Shown here one piece after another: positions 26,061-34,064 of a DNA stretch of 64,000 bases. This stretch comes from Kitasatospora purpeofusca. Its GTDB lineage: Bacteria > Actinomycetota > Actinomycetes > Streptomycetales > Streptomycetaceae. Position 1 is the stretch's first letter. Every line of letters begins with the position of its first letter. The DNA lies in the NCBI RefSeq assembly GCF_000718025.1, contig NZ_JODS01000012.1:62001-126000 (forward strand), read 5' to 3'. The notes below the pieces were generated by a model. That model was not told the origin of the DNA and made no database searches. It saw nothing but the letters and a program-made list of their open reading frames with translations. Both the position numbers and the translations under genes were made by a program.

Positions 26061-26621
26061 ATGACCGAAACACCGAACGCCGACACACCCACCACCGACC
26101 CCGCCGCACCCGCCGCCACCGCCGCACCTGCCGCCGCCCCCGACCCCGCCGCGCCGACCGTGTCGGTGGTCGGCCCGGGCGAGGGCGAGACCGTCCTGCT
26201 CGGCACCACCCGGATGCGGATCCTGGAGGACGGCGGCACCACCGGACACCGCCTGGGCATCGCCGAGTCCGTCATCGCCCCGCACACACCGGGCCCGCCG
26301 CAGCACCGCCACGCCGGGCACGACGAGGGCTTCTACATCGTCTCCGGCTCGGTGCGGTTCACCGTCGGCGACGAGCAGCACGAAGCGGTCGCGGGCACCC
26401 TGGTCGTCGTCCCGCCCGGGGCTCCGCACACCTTCGCCAACGTCCGCGACGAACCGGCCGTGATGCTCAGCACCTTCACCCCGGACCCGTACGTCCGGTA
26501 CTTCCAGGAGTTGCGCGACCTCCACGCCGGCAGCGAGGCCGTGACGCCCGAGGCGCAGCTGCGGCTGATGCGCCGCTACGCGACCGAACCCGCCGACGCT
26601 CCCGCCCCGGGGCCGTCCTGA
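26061..26621 (+). CDS. Cupin-domain protein
   Basis: 186 aa. An Ala/Pro/Thr-rich N-terminal 35 residues precede a single cupin barrel: PPQHRHAGHDEGFYIVSGSVRFTVGD (motif 1, two His and one Glu) and PPGAPHTFANV (motif 2, His). Metal-binding residues are present, so an enzymatic or sensor role is possible. Probably controlled by the divergent LysR gene. Confidence 0.85.
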   Translation: MTETPNADTPTTDPAAPAATAAPAAAPDPAAPTVSVVGPGEGETVLLGTTRMRILEDGGTTGHRLGIAESVIAPHTPGPPQHRHAGHDEGFYIVSGSVRFTVGDEQHEAVAGTLVVVPPGAPHTFANVRDEPAVMLSTFTPDPYVRYFQELRDLHAGSEAVTPEAQLRLMRRYATEPADAPAPGPS

Positions 26622-26654
26622 CCGCCGCCGCCGGGTACTGCCAGGATGCGTCCC

Positions 26655-27122
26655 ATGGAGATCCAGAACCCCGGCGGGATCCTGGTGCGCACCGCCGCGC
26701 CTTCGGACTGGACCGCGATCGCGGGCATCGACACGGTCGCGGCGGCGGGTGACCCGGACCGGCGCGCGGCCGTCCGGCGCTGGTGCGAGGACGGGCTGGT
26801 CCTGGTGGCGGAGGACTCGTCGGGGCCGCTGGGGTACGGCGTGCTGGAGTACACCTTCTTCGAGCAGGGCTTCGTGACCATGCTGATGGTCGCGAGCGGC
26901 GCCCGTCGACGCGGTGTCGGATCGCTCCTGCTCGGAGCCGCCGGGGCGGCCTGCACCGCGCCGAAGCTGTTCACCTCGACGAACGTCTCGAACCTGCCGA
27001 TGCAGCGGCTGCTCCAGCGCGAGGAGTGGCACGCGGTCGGGTTGCTGCACGGGTTGGACGAGGGGGATCCCGAACTCTTCTTCCGCTGCCCACCGGACCG
27101 GACCGGGACCGGCGGCCACTGA
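26655..27122 (+). CDS. GNAT-family acetyltransferase
   Basis: 155 aa. VRTAAPSDWTAIAGID begins the N-terminal strand; VTMLMVASGARRRGVGSLLL is the acetyl-CoA pyrophosphate-binding motif (R-R-R-G-V-G). ATG 26655 is preferred over ATG 26646 because AGGA lies 8 nt before it. Starts 33 bp after the cupin stop, so likely co-transcribed. Substrate unknown. Confidence 0.82.
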   Translation: MEIQNPGGILVRTAAPSDWTAIAGIDTVAAAGDPDRRAAVRRWCEDGLVLVAEDSSGPLGYGVLEYTFFEQGFVTMLMVASGARRRGVGSLLLGAAGAACTAPKLFTSTNVSNLPMQRLLQREEWHAVGLLHGLDEGDPELFFRCPPDRTGTGGH

Positions 27123-27176
27123 CCGGCGGCACGGAGTCCGGCCGACCCCGGCGCGCCCGCCCCGCCCGCGCCGGCC

Positions 27177-28178
27177 TCAGCAATCCGCCGGGACGCAGCG
27201 GTGCTCCATGGCCAGCGTGATCGCCCCGTGCAGGGAGGCGTCGGCGGTGAAACGCGCCGGGAGGACGGTCGGCGGGAAGGGCACGGCGCGGTCCAGGCGC
27301 TCGGTGAGGGCCGGCAGGATCACCGCTCCGGCGGCCATCATGCCGCCGCCGACCACGATCCGCTCCGGGTCCAGCAGCACCGCGATGTTGGCGACGGCCG
27401 TCGCGAGGGTGTCGAGCGCCTCGCGGGCGATCCGCCGGGCGACCGGGTCGGGGCTGGTGAACAGGCGGTCGGCGGTGAGTTCCTGGCCCAGTTCGGCGGC
27501 GCTGCGCTCGCCCAGGGCCTTGCCGCCGACCAGTTCCTCCAGCGGCGCGTGCCCGTCGGCGAAGGCGGCGGGTCGGCCGGGTACTCCGGACGGCCCACCG
27601 GGGTCCAGGTAGCCGATCTCGCCGGCCGCCCGGTGCGCGCCGTCGAGCACCCGGCCGCCGACGGTGAGCGCGGCGGCGACGCCGGTGCCGAGGCTGAGGT
27701 AGACGCCGGGGTCGGCGCCGCGCAGGGCGCCCCGGCGGAGTTCCGCGAGGGCTCCGGCACGGACGTCGTTGGCCACCGCGACGCTGGGCACGCCGAGTTC
27801 GAGCGCCAGCCGGTCGGCGAGGGCGAGGCGCTCCCAGCCGGGCAGGTTCGGGGTGAGCAGGATCCGGTCCGGCCGGATGACGCCCGGGCTGACCGCGGCG
27901 TGCGCGACCACCGGCAGGCCGTGCACGGACCGGGCGTGCTCGGTGAGTTCGCGGGCCGCCGCACCGGCGCGGGCGAGGACCTGGTCGGGCCCCTGCTCGG
28001 GCCGGGTGGCGAAGCGGATCCGCCGCAACGGGGTACCGGCGGAGTCGGCGAGCGCGACCTCGGTCTTGGTGCCGCCGAAGTCGATAGCGATGACGGCGCC
28101 GTCGGGGCGGGAACGCCGACGCGGGTGGTCGTGCGGGACGGCCTCGTGCTCCGGGCGGACGGCGGGATCGGTGCTCAA
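27177..28178 (-). CDS. ROK-family sugar kinase lacking the zinc-binding cysteines
   Basis: 333 aa. ATP-binding IAIDFGGTKTEVALAD, sugar-site VANDVRAGA, LSLGTGVAAA, GEIGY and VVGGGMM are all in ROK order, so an active kinase for a hexose or N-acetylhexosamine is likely. The conserved CxCGxxGCxE zinc loop that normally follows GEIG is absent: the segment reads LDPGGPSGVPGRPAAF. TTG 28178 is the start, with GAGGA 7-8 nt upstream. It lies about 150 bp downstream of the APC permease on the same strand. Confidence 0.85.
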   Translation of the reverse strand: MSTDPAVRPEHEAVPHDHPRRRSRPDGAVIAIDFGGTKTEVALADSAGTPLRRIRFATRPEQGPDQVLARAGAAARELTEHARSVHGLPVVAHAAVSPGVIRPDRILLTPNLPGWERLALADRLALELGVPSVAVANDVRAGALAELRRGALRGADPGVYLSLGTGVAAALTVGGRVLDGAHRAAGEIGYLDPGGPSGVPGRPAAFADGHAPLEELVGGKALGERSAAELGQELTADRLFTSPDPVARRIAREALDTLATAVANIAVLLDPERIVVGGGMMAAGAVILPALTERLDRAVPFPPTVLPARFTADASLHGAITLAMEHRCVPADC

Positions 28179-28325
28179 GAGGGCGTCCTCGGGTCGTGGC
28201 CGGGTGGTGGCCGGGTGGGTGGCCGGACGACGGGCGGGCGGCGGTGCGGGCGCCTCCCGCCCGCCGCCCGGCGGTCGGGGACGAACGGTCGGAGCGGTCG
28301 GGGCGGGTCTCCTTCGGATCGCGCC

Positions 28326-29798
28326 CTAACCGACCCGCGCGGCCTCCGCGTCGTCGACCTGCGCCGCCAGGAACTCCTCGCGGATCTCCTTGGGGCCGAA
28401 CGGCCAGGCACCCTCGGCCTTGGACCAGACCAGGAAGGCGACGCAGCCGAGGGCGACCCAGGCCAGCGACCATTCGACGGGGTGGACACCGGGGTTGGCC
28501 TTGTCCGCGTAGCCGTAGATGACCGTCCAGCCGATCGCGGCGACGACGGCTGGCAGCGGGTACAGCAGCATCCGGTACGGGCGGGCCAGGCCGGGCTGCC
28601 GTTTGCGCAGCACGATCACGGCGGCGATCTGGGCCAGCGCCTGCACGATCACCATGACGCTGGTGAGCAGCGTGATCAGGACGGTCAGCGGCGGGTGTGC
28701 GGCGACGTTGCCGATGTGCCGGGCGAACAGGAAACCGCCGGCGGTGATCGCGCCCATGGAGAGCAGTCCCACGACCGGGAACCCGTGCTCGGGGTGGAGC
28801 CGGCCGAAGGCGCGGAAGAACATCCCGTCGCGGGCCGCGTCGTAGGGGACGCGGGAGCCGCCGAGCAGTCCGGCGCAGACGGAGGCGAAGGCGGTGATCA
28901 GGATGAGCACGGTCACCGTGTCGGCGGCGCCCTTGCCCCAGGTCTGCTCCAGGACCGCGGAGGCGACCGACCTGGAGGCGACGCTGTCGGGGTCGAGCAT
29001 GTCCTGCCAGTGGATCACACCGAGGACGCCGATCTGCATCAGCAGGTAGATGCCCATGATGGCGACGATCGAGAGGATGATGGCGCGCGGCATGACCCGG
29101 CCCGGGTTCTTGATCTCGGCCCCGAGGTAGGAGGCCGTGTTGTAGCCGAGGTAGTCGTAGATCCCGATGGTCAGACCGGCGGCGAAGCCGATCCAGAACT
29201 GGCCGTGGGTCAGCTCGATCGCGTGGGCGGGCCAGGTGAAGGCCATCGACGGATGGAAGTCGGTGAAGGAGGCGAGGATCACCGCGCCGACCGAGACGAT
29301 CATCACGCCCCAGAGCACGACGGTGGCCCGGCCGATGTTCTCGACCTTGCGCCACAGCAGCAGCACCACCAGGGCGAGCACCGCGACGCCGACGATGTCG
29401 CCCTGCCCGGTCGTCATGCCGGGCCACAGGTAGGAGAGGTACTGCACCAGGCCCTGGACGCCGGTCGACATGATCAGTGGGATGAACAGCATCGCCGTCC
29501 ACACGAACAGGAACGGCATCAGCCGCCCGCTGCGGTACTGGAAGGCCTCGCGCAGGTAGACGTAGGTGCCGCCGGCGCCCGGGAGCGAGGCGCCGAGTTC
29601 GGCCCATACCAGGCCGTCGGCGAGCGCGAGCAGTGCGCCCGCGATCCAGCCGACGACGGCCTGCGGGCCGCCGAAAGCACCGACCATCAGCGGGATGGTG
29701 ACGAACGGGCCGATCCCGCACATCTGGCTCATGTTGATCGTGGTGGCCTGGAAGAGGCCGATTCTTCGGGTGAAGCCTGCGGACACTGGGGGCTCCAT
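28326..29798 (-). CDS. APC-superfamily amino acid/amine permease
   Basis: 490 aa, 12 predicted membrane segments; the first, QMCGIGPFVTIPLMVG, carries the GxG-type substrate loop of APC transporters. Likely imports an amino acid, amine or related nitrogen source. ATG 29798 has no visible ribosome site; GTG 29786 four codons in is preceded by GGAG at 6 nt and may be the true start. Downstream ROK kinase in the same direction suggests a shared operon for an amino compound or amino sugar (inference). Confidence 0.88.
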   Translation of the reverse strand: MEPPVSAGFTRRIGLFQATTINMSQMCGIGPFVTIPLMVGAFGGPQAVVGWIAGALLALADGLVWAELGASLPGAGGTYVYLREAFQYRSGRLMPFLFVWTAMLFIPLIMSTGVQGLVQYLSYLWPGMTTGQGDIVGVAVLALVVLLLWRKVENIGRATVVLWGVMIVSVGAVILASFTDFHPSMAFTWPAHAIELTHGQFWIGFAAGLTIGIYDYLGYNTASYLGAEIKNPGRVMPRAIILSIVAIMGIYLLMQIGVLGVIHWQDMLDPDSVASRSVASAVLEQTWGKGAADTVTVLILITAFASVCAGLLGGSRVPYDAARDGMFFRAFGRLHPEHGFPVVGLLSMGAITAGGFLFARHIGNVAAHPPLTVLITLLTSVMVIVQALAQIAAVIVLRKRQPGLARPYRMLLYPLPAVVAAIGWTVIYGYADKANPGVHPVEWSLAWVALGCVAFLVWSKAEGAWPFGPKEIREEFLAAQVDDAEAARVG

Positions 29799-29837
29799 GA
29801 GGTGGGGGACGGAGCGGAGGGAGGAGGCGGCGCGGGC

Positions 29838-29870
29838 ATTAAGTTAAGGAACATTACTTTCACCGTCAAG
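29838..29870 (-). promoter_or_regulatory. AT-rich promoter/operator region of the APC-ROK operon
   Basis: An island of A/T bases (ATTAAGTTAAGGAACATTAC) 40-70 bp upstream of the permease start, conspicuous in this GC-rich DNA. Probably the promoter with an overlapping repressor site; exact elements not resolved. Confidence 0.4.
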
Positions 29871-29924
29871 GGTGTGCGCACAACTCCCCGGCCCCGCGCT
29901 CCGGCGACCCGCCCGGAACAGCAC

Positions 29925-29960
29925 GGGGCCCGGCCGCCCCCGAAGGGAGGACCGGGCCCC
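29925..29960 (-). terminator. Hairpin terminator of the secreted propeller gene
   Basis: 9-bp perfect stem GGGGCCCGG (29925-29933) with CCGGGCCCC (29952-29960), loop 18 nt, 86 bp beyond the stop of the leftward propeller gene. Confidence 0.6.
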
Positions 29961-29981
29961 GGACTTCACCCGTCACTCGTA

Positions 29982-30043
29982 CACGGACTCAAGGACTCAC
30001 GGACGCACGGGCCCACGGACTCACGGACTCACGGACCCACAGG
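29982..30043. repeat. Short CACGGACTC tandem repeats
   Basis: Imperfect 9-10 bp units (CACGGACTCA and variants) repeated about six times just 3' of the propeller gene. Non-coding; no function evident. Confidence 0.7.
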
Positions 30044-30045
30044 GC

Positions 30046-30999
30046 TCAGGAGGCGGCGAGCCAGCTCGCCGGACCGCCGATCTGCTCCCAGGCCCCGCCG
30101 CCCAGCGAGCGGGAGATGCGGCGGTCGCTGCTCGCGCCGAGCGAGTAGATCCGCCCGAGCCCGTCCACGACGAACTCGATCGCATAGCCGCCGAGGTAGT
30201 ACCAGTCGGTGCCGGAACCGCTGTAGCGCAGGGCGCTCCCGGTGTCGGCGTTGGTGATGACCACGGTGCCCATCGCTCCGGCCGTGAGCGAGGTGGCCCG
30301 GTAGCCGACCCTGATCCAGTCGGTGCCGGCGCCGCTCCACTTGAACACGCCCCAGTCGTCGGGGCTGATCCCGTAGACCCAGCCCTCACTGTCGACGGCG
30401 AACTCCCGTCCGGGGCCACCGATCCGGTACCACCCGTTCATGCCCCGGCGGCTGACGTCGCCGGTGACGGGGTCGGTGGCGATCAGCGTACTGGCCCCGC
30501 CCGCCACGATGGTCTCGGCCGGGCCGCCGATCTTCCCCCAACTCGTGCCGAACAGCCACTGCAGCACCGACTGGCCGTCGGCGCTGATCGCGTAGATCGT
30601 GCCGGTGTCGTCGATGGCCAACTGCCGGACCGGGCCACCGATCCGGAGCCAGGTCGTCCCGCCGGTCCAGCGGTAGACGTCCCCGGTTTCGGGGCGCACG
30701 ACGGCCACGACCCCACCACCGCTGACGACGATGCCGGCCGGGCCGCCGATCTTCGCCCAGGATGCGCCGTCCCAGGAGAAGACGCTGTCCATCCCGCTGG
30801 AGAGCGCCACGAGCACGGGCGCGTGCGAGGTCAGGGAAGCCCTGGGCGCCACCGCCCCGGACGTGGCGGCGCCGGGAGCGACGGCGGCGGGGGCGGCGGC
30901 GTGGGCGGGTAGGGCGACCAGGACGCCACCGAGGGTGGCGGCGAGGCCCGCGAGCAGGAGCCTGCCGGTCAGGGCACGGGGATTCACACGAAGATTCAT
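30046..30999 (-). CDS. Secreted tectonin/propeller-like repeat protein
   Basis: 317 aa. Sec signal (MNLRVNPRALTGRLLLAGLA... cut after LPAHA). The mature part is six to seven repeats of about 38 residues centred on W-x-(K/R)-I-G-G-P, alternating with D-x-G-x-(I/V)-Y-x-(I/L), as in tectonin or beta-propeller lectin-like folds. Likely extracellular carbohydrate or surface binding. ATG 30997-30999 (MNLRV) is taken as start because the signal peptide begins there; AGGCAGG lies about 9 nt upstream. Confidence 0.78.
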   Translation of the reverse strand: MNLRVNPRALTGRLLLAGLAATLGGVLVALPAHAAAPAAVAPGAATSGAVAPRASLTSHAPVLVALSSGMDSVFSWDGASWAKIGGPAGIVVSGGGVVAVVRPETGDVYRWTGGTTWLRIGGPVRQLAIDDTGTIYAISADGQSVLQWLFGTSWGKIGGPAETIVAGGASTLIATDPVTGDVSRRGMNGWYRIGGPGREFAVDSEGWVYGISPDDWGVFKWSGAGTDWIRVGYRATSLTAGAMGTVVITNADTGSALRYSGSGTDWYYLGGYAIEFVVDGLGRIYSLGASSDRRISRSLGGGAWEQIGGPASWLAAS

Positions 31000-31201
31000 C
31001 GGAGTACCTGCCTGGAAAGGAGGTGCGATGCACCTGCGGAGAGGACCACGGCCGGCGGAGCGACTGCCCGGCGCCGGCCGGTCGGGCGCGAACGCGCCGT
31101 ACCCCATCCTCTCCGGGCGTCCCGCGACATGTCGTACGACGAAATGCGGATTCCCCCCGCAGGGTGGCCGAGGTGCAAGCCGCGACCAGCCGTACTTGAC
31201 G

Positions 31202-32047
31202 CTACGTCAATTCTCTTTCAGCGACCTGCCGGAAGCCGTTCGCCGGACGGCCGGTGACCCGCAGGACGGTGTCGGTGGTGCGGTCCTCGGCACCCTCGGC
31301 GATGGCTCGGTCCAGGTCCGCCAGCAGCGCGGCGAACCGGGCGGGCATCTGCTCGGCCAGCACGGCGGCCAGCTCCTCCGGCGTCAGGCGCCGGTGCACG
31401 ACGGGACGACCCAGAACCTCCCCGGCGATCCGGGCGATGTCGTCGTAGCCGAGGGCCTCCGGGCCGGTCAGCACCAGTTCGCGGTTCGGCGCCGGCTCGT
31501 CGGTGAGGGCGTGCACGGCCACGGCGGCGATGTCCTCGGCGTCCACGAAGCCGACCCGCCCGCCACCGGTCGCGGTCCTGACGACCCCCTCGCCGCGGAT
31601 GCCCTCGGCGTGCGGGTGCGCGCCGGTGAAGTTCTGCATGAACCAGGACGGGCGCAGCACGGCCCACTCGGCGAAGAGGCCGGGCAGCGCCTCGTGCACC
31701 GCGCCCACCGCCGGGCCGCCGCTGGGCACGGCCGAGGAGCTCAGCAGGACGGCGCGGCGCAGGCCCGCCGCCCGGGCCAGGCGGAGGAACGGCAGCATGA
31801 CCGGCGCCGGGTCCGGCTCCCCCACCGGGGGTACGAGGTAGACGCGGTCGCAGCCGACCAGGGCCTCGGCGAAGGTGGCGCGGTCGTACCAGTCGAAGCG
31901 CACCGGTTCCGCGCCGGGGAGCGGGGTGGCAGCGCGGGAGGCGGCCCTGACGGGGCGACCGGCCGCGACCAGTCGGGCGACGGTCCGGCTGCCGGTGGTC
32001 CCGGTGGCGCCGACGACCAGGGTGGCGACGGTCGCGGCGGCGGTCAT
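31202..32047 (-). CDS. NmrA-like NAD(P)-binding oxidoreductase
   Basis: 281-aa atypical short-chain dehydrogenase. LVVGATGTTGSRTVARLVAAG is the GxxGxxG dinucleotide site; RFDWYD, VYLVPPVG and RRAVLLSSSAVPSG follow as in NmrA/azoreductase-like proteins (TMR family). No catalytic YxxxK is evident, typical for redox sensor or quinone/triphenylmethane reductase relatives. Two TetR-type palindromes lie 71-118 bp upstream. Confidence 0.85.
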   Translation of the reverse strand: MTAAATVATLVVGATGTTGSRTVARLVAAGRPVRAASRAATPLPGAEPVRFDWYDRATFAEALVGCDRVYLVPPVGEPDPAPVMLPFLRLARAAGLRRAVLLSSSAVPSGGPAVGAVHEALPGLFAEWAVLRPSWFMQNFTGAHPHAEGIRGEGVVRTATGGGRVGFVDAEDIAAVAVHALTDEPAPNRELVLTGPEALGYDDIARIAGEVLGRPVVHRRLTPEELAAVLAEQMPARFAALLADLDRAIAEGAEDRTTDTVLRVTGRPANGFRQVAERELT

Positions 32048-32117
32048 CGGGCGCCCCGGGCGGCGAGGCCGGCGTTTTCGGGCATGGGTGTCACAGACGT
32101 CTCCCTCCGAGATGATC

Positions 32118-32165
32118 CGGACCAGCGGTCCGTTTCATTCCAGGAAGATACGGACCGCCGGTCCG
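32118..32165. promoter_or_regulatory. Two TetR-type operators CGGACC-N3-GGTCCG
   Basis: Perfect inverted repeats at 32118-32132 (spacer AGC) and 32151-32165 (spacer GCC), 33 bp centre to centre, about three helical turns. They lie directly upstream of the leftward NmrA-like gene. No TetR gene is adjacent, so the repressor must be elsewhere. Confidence 0.75.
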
Positions 32166-32240
32166 GATCGCAAACGTCCAGATCACAACAGCCGGAGCGC
32201 GACGCTCGGGGCACAGAGGGAGTGCCCCCGGAACGGCAGG

Positions 32241-32576
32241 TCAGCCCGCGCTGCGGCCGCTGACCAGAACGCGGTCGCCGAGGTGCTCACTGTGGAAGCC
32301 GACCTCGGCCAGCAGTGCGGCGACGCGGAGGGTGGCCTGGAAGTGCCGCGAGCGGACAGCGGCACCACCCTGCGGGCGGGCACCGTCGGACCCGTCCGCG
32401 CCGGACGGGTCGGACGCCGCACCCCGGGTCGCGGCCTGCCAGGAGACGATCACGCCGTGGACCCCGTCGGAGACCGTGGCACCACCGGTTCCGAGCATCG
32501 CGTCGGCCAGCGGGAGCCCCGCCGCGCGCAGCGTGGCGGTGACGGAGCCCAGGAGTGCGCGATGATCAGACAGCAT
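32241..32576 (-). CDS. Small conserved-looking hypothetical protein
   Basis: 111 aa starting MLSDHRALLGSVTATLRAAGLPLADAML, with VHGVIVSWQAA and GFHSEHLGDRVLVSG later. Looks like a compact alpha/beta protein; family not recognised. There is no ribosome site before ATG 32574-32576, but TTGTCT and TAGTAAT spaced 17 bp upstream resemble -35/-10 boxes, so the mRNA may be leaderless. Confidence 0.6.
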   Translation of the reverse strand: MLSDHRALLGSVTATLRAAGLPLADAMLGTGGATVSDGVHGVIVSWQAATRGAASDPSGADGSDGARPQGGAAVRSRHFQATLRVAALLAEVGFHSEHLGDRVLVSGRSAG

Positions 32577-32698
32577 GCAAATCAGTCTAATTACTAAATG
32601 ACAGGTTAACTCCAGACAAACGACTGATTTAAGCCTCAAGGGTGACAGCACCCGGAAATCGGACGCCAAAAACCGACAGCATCCGGGCATCGAAAGAC

Positions 32699-32728
32699 GC
32701 GGCGGACGGCCACCCGGCCGTCCGCCGC
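32699..32728 (-). terminator. Terminator of the aldo/keto reductase gene
   Basis: 13-bp perfect stem (32699-32711 / 32716-32728) with a 4-nt loop, 66 bp beyond the leftward reductase stop. Its right arm merges into the hexanucleotide repeat. Confidence 0.75.
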
Positions 32729-32780
32729 AGCCGCAGCCGCAGCCGCAGCCGCAGCCGCAGCCGCAGCCGCAGCCGCAGCC
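32725..32780. repeat. (CCGCAG)9 microsatellite
   Basis: Nine perfect copies of CCGCAG followed by CC, in the gap between the aldo/keto reductase stop and the small hypothetical gene. Not in a supported gene. Such a tract is prone to copy-number slippage. Confidence 0.95.
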
Positions 32781-32793
32781 AACGGTCACGCAC

Positions 32794-33777
32794 CTACCAG
32801 CGGTCGTGCACCAGCGGACGGATCCGCGCGTCGTAGAGCTCGCGGACGGCGGCCAGCGTGCTGTCCGGCAGTGGCGGGAGTCCGGCGGCGGCCGCGTTGG
32901 CGACCGCCTGCTCGGGATTGCGGGCACCGGGGATGACGGCGGTGACGCCCGGCTGCTGGACGACCCAGCGCAGCGCCGTCTGCGCCGCCGTCGCACCGGC
33001 GGGGGCGAGCCCGGCGAACGCGACCGCCGCCTCGACGCCGGTCGCGAAGTCGACGCCGGAGAAGGTCTCGCCCTGGTCGAAGGCCTCGCCGTGGCGGTTG
33101 TAGGTCCGGTGGTCGTCCGCGGCGAACCGGGTCTGCGCGGTGTACCGGCCCGACAGGAGGCCGGAGGCCAGCGGCACCCGGGCCAGGATGCCGACCCCGG
33201 CCGCGGCGGCCGCCGGCAGCACCTGCTCCAGCGGCTTCAGCCGGAACGCGTTGAGGATGATCTGCACACTGGCCACCCCCGGGCGGGCGATCGCGGTCAG
33301 CGCCTCGGCGCAGGTCTCCACACTGACCCCGTACGCGGCGATGCGCTGCTCCGCGACCAGGGTGTCGAGCGCGTCGTACACCTCGTCACTGGAGTACACG
33401 GGTGTCGGCGGGCAGTGCAGCTGCACCAGGTCGAGCCGGTCGACGCCCAGATTGCTCCGCGAACGGTCCGACCACGCACGAAAGTTGGCGAGATTGTAGT
33501 GTTCCGGCCGCTGCTCGGCCCGGCGGCCGAACTTGGTGGCGACGAACACCTCCGCGTCCGGACGGCCCTTCAGGTAGCGGCCGATCAACTGCTCGCTGCG
33601 GCCGTCGCCGTAGACGTCGGCGGTGTCGAAGAGGGTGACCCCGGCCTCGACCGAGGCGTCCAGCACCGCCAGGGCGTCCTCCTCCCGGACGTCGCCCCAG
33701 TCGGCGCCGAGCTGCCAGGTGCCGAGCCCCACGACAGAGACAGATCGGCCGGTTCGTCCCAAAACGCGCTTTTCCAT
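32794..33777 (-). CDS. Aldo/keto reductase
   Basis: 327-aa TIM-barrel NADPH oxidoreductase. VGLGTWQLGADW near the start, FDTADVYGDGRSEQLIG with the catalytic Asp and Tyr, then VATKFG with the active-site lysine, and DRLDLVQLHCP with the histidine. The C-terminal LRWVVQQPGVTAVIPGARNPEQ is the cofactor-binding region. Substrate unknown; single-gene unit with its own terminator. Confidence 0.92.
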   Translation of the reverse strand: MEKRVLGRTGRSVSVVGLGTWQLGADWGDVREEDALAVLDASVEAGVTLFDTADVYGDGRSEQLIGRYLKGRPDAEVFVATKFGRRAEQRPEHYNLANFRAWSDRSRSNLGVDRLDLVQLHCPPTPVYSSDEVYDALDTLVAEQRIAAYGVSVETCAEALTAIARPGVASVQIILNAFRLKPLEQVLPAAAAAGVGILARVPLASGLLSGRYTAQTRFAADDHRTYNRHGEAFDQGETFSGVDFATGVEAAVAFAGLAPAGATAAQTALRWVVQQPGVTAVIPGARNPEQAVANAAAAGLPPLPDSTLAAVRELYDARIRPLVHDRW

Positions 33778-34064
33778 GGGCCGACCCTCTCACAGAAGCC
33801 CAGGTCCGCAGGCCCGCCGCGCACCCCCGGCCGCCCCTGGAGCTACCCCCGGCGCCGCCCGCTCGCGGCGTGACGCCCGTCACAACCGACGCACGGCCCC
33901 TGCCGCACTCCCCCGAGGGCGCCACAGGATGTCCATACAAGTCGAGGCGTTCTTCTGACGTACAGCAACCGGACACCGGCGGTCGGCCCGGACGTACCCC
34001 GTACCCGCTGTCCTCTTCAGGCACCGTTCCTCCACCCCCCATGACAGGCAGAGGTCTCCCACCC

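Noticed and set aside
27148..27174. Possible terminator between the GNAT and ROK genes (CCGGCGCG / CGCGCCGG)
   Set aside because: Only an 8-bp stem with an 11-nt loop in very GC-rich DNA; not distinguishable from chance.
32725..32780. CRISPR-like repetition at the CCGCAG tract and other short tandem repeats
   Set aside because: The units are contiguous with no spacers; simple microsatellites, not CRISPR.
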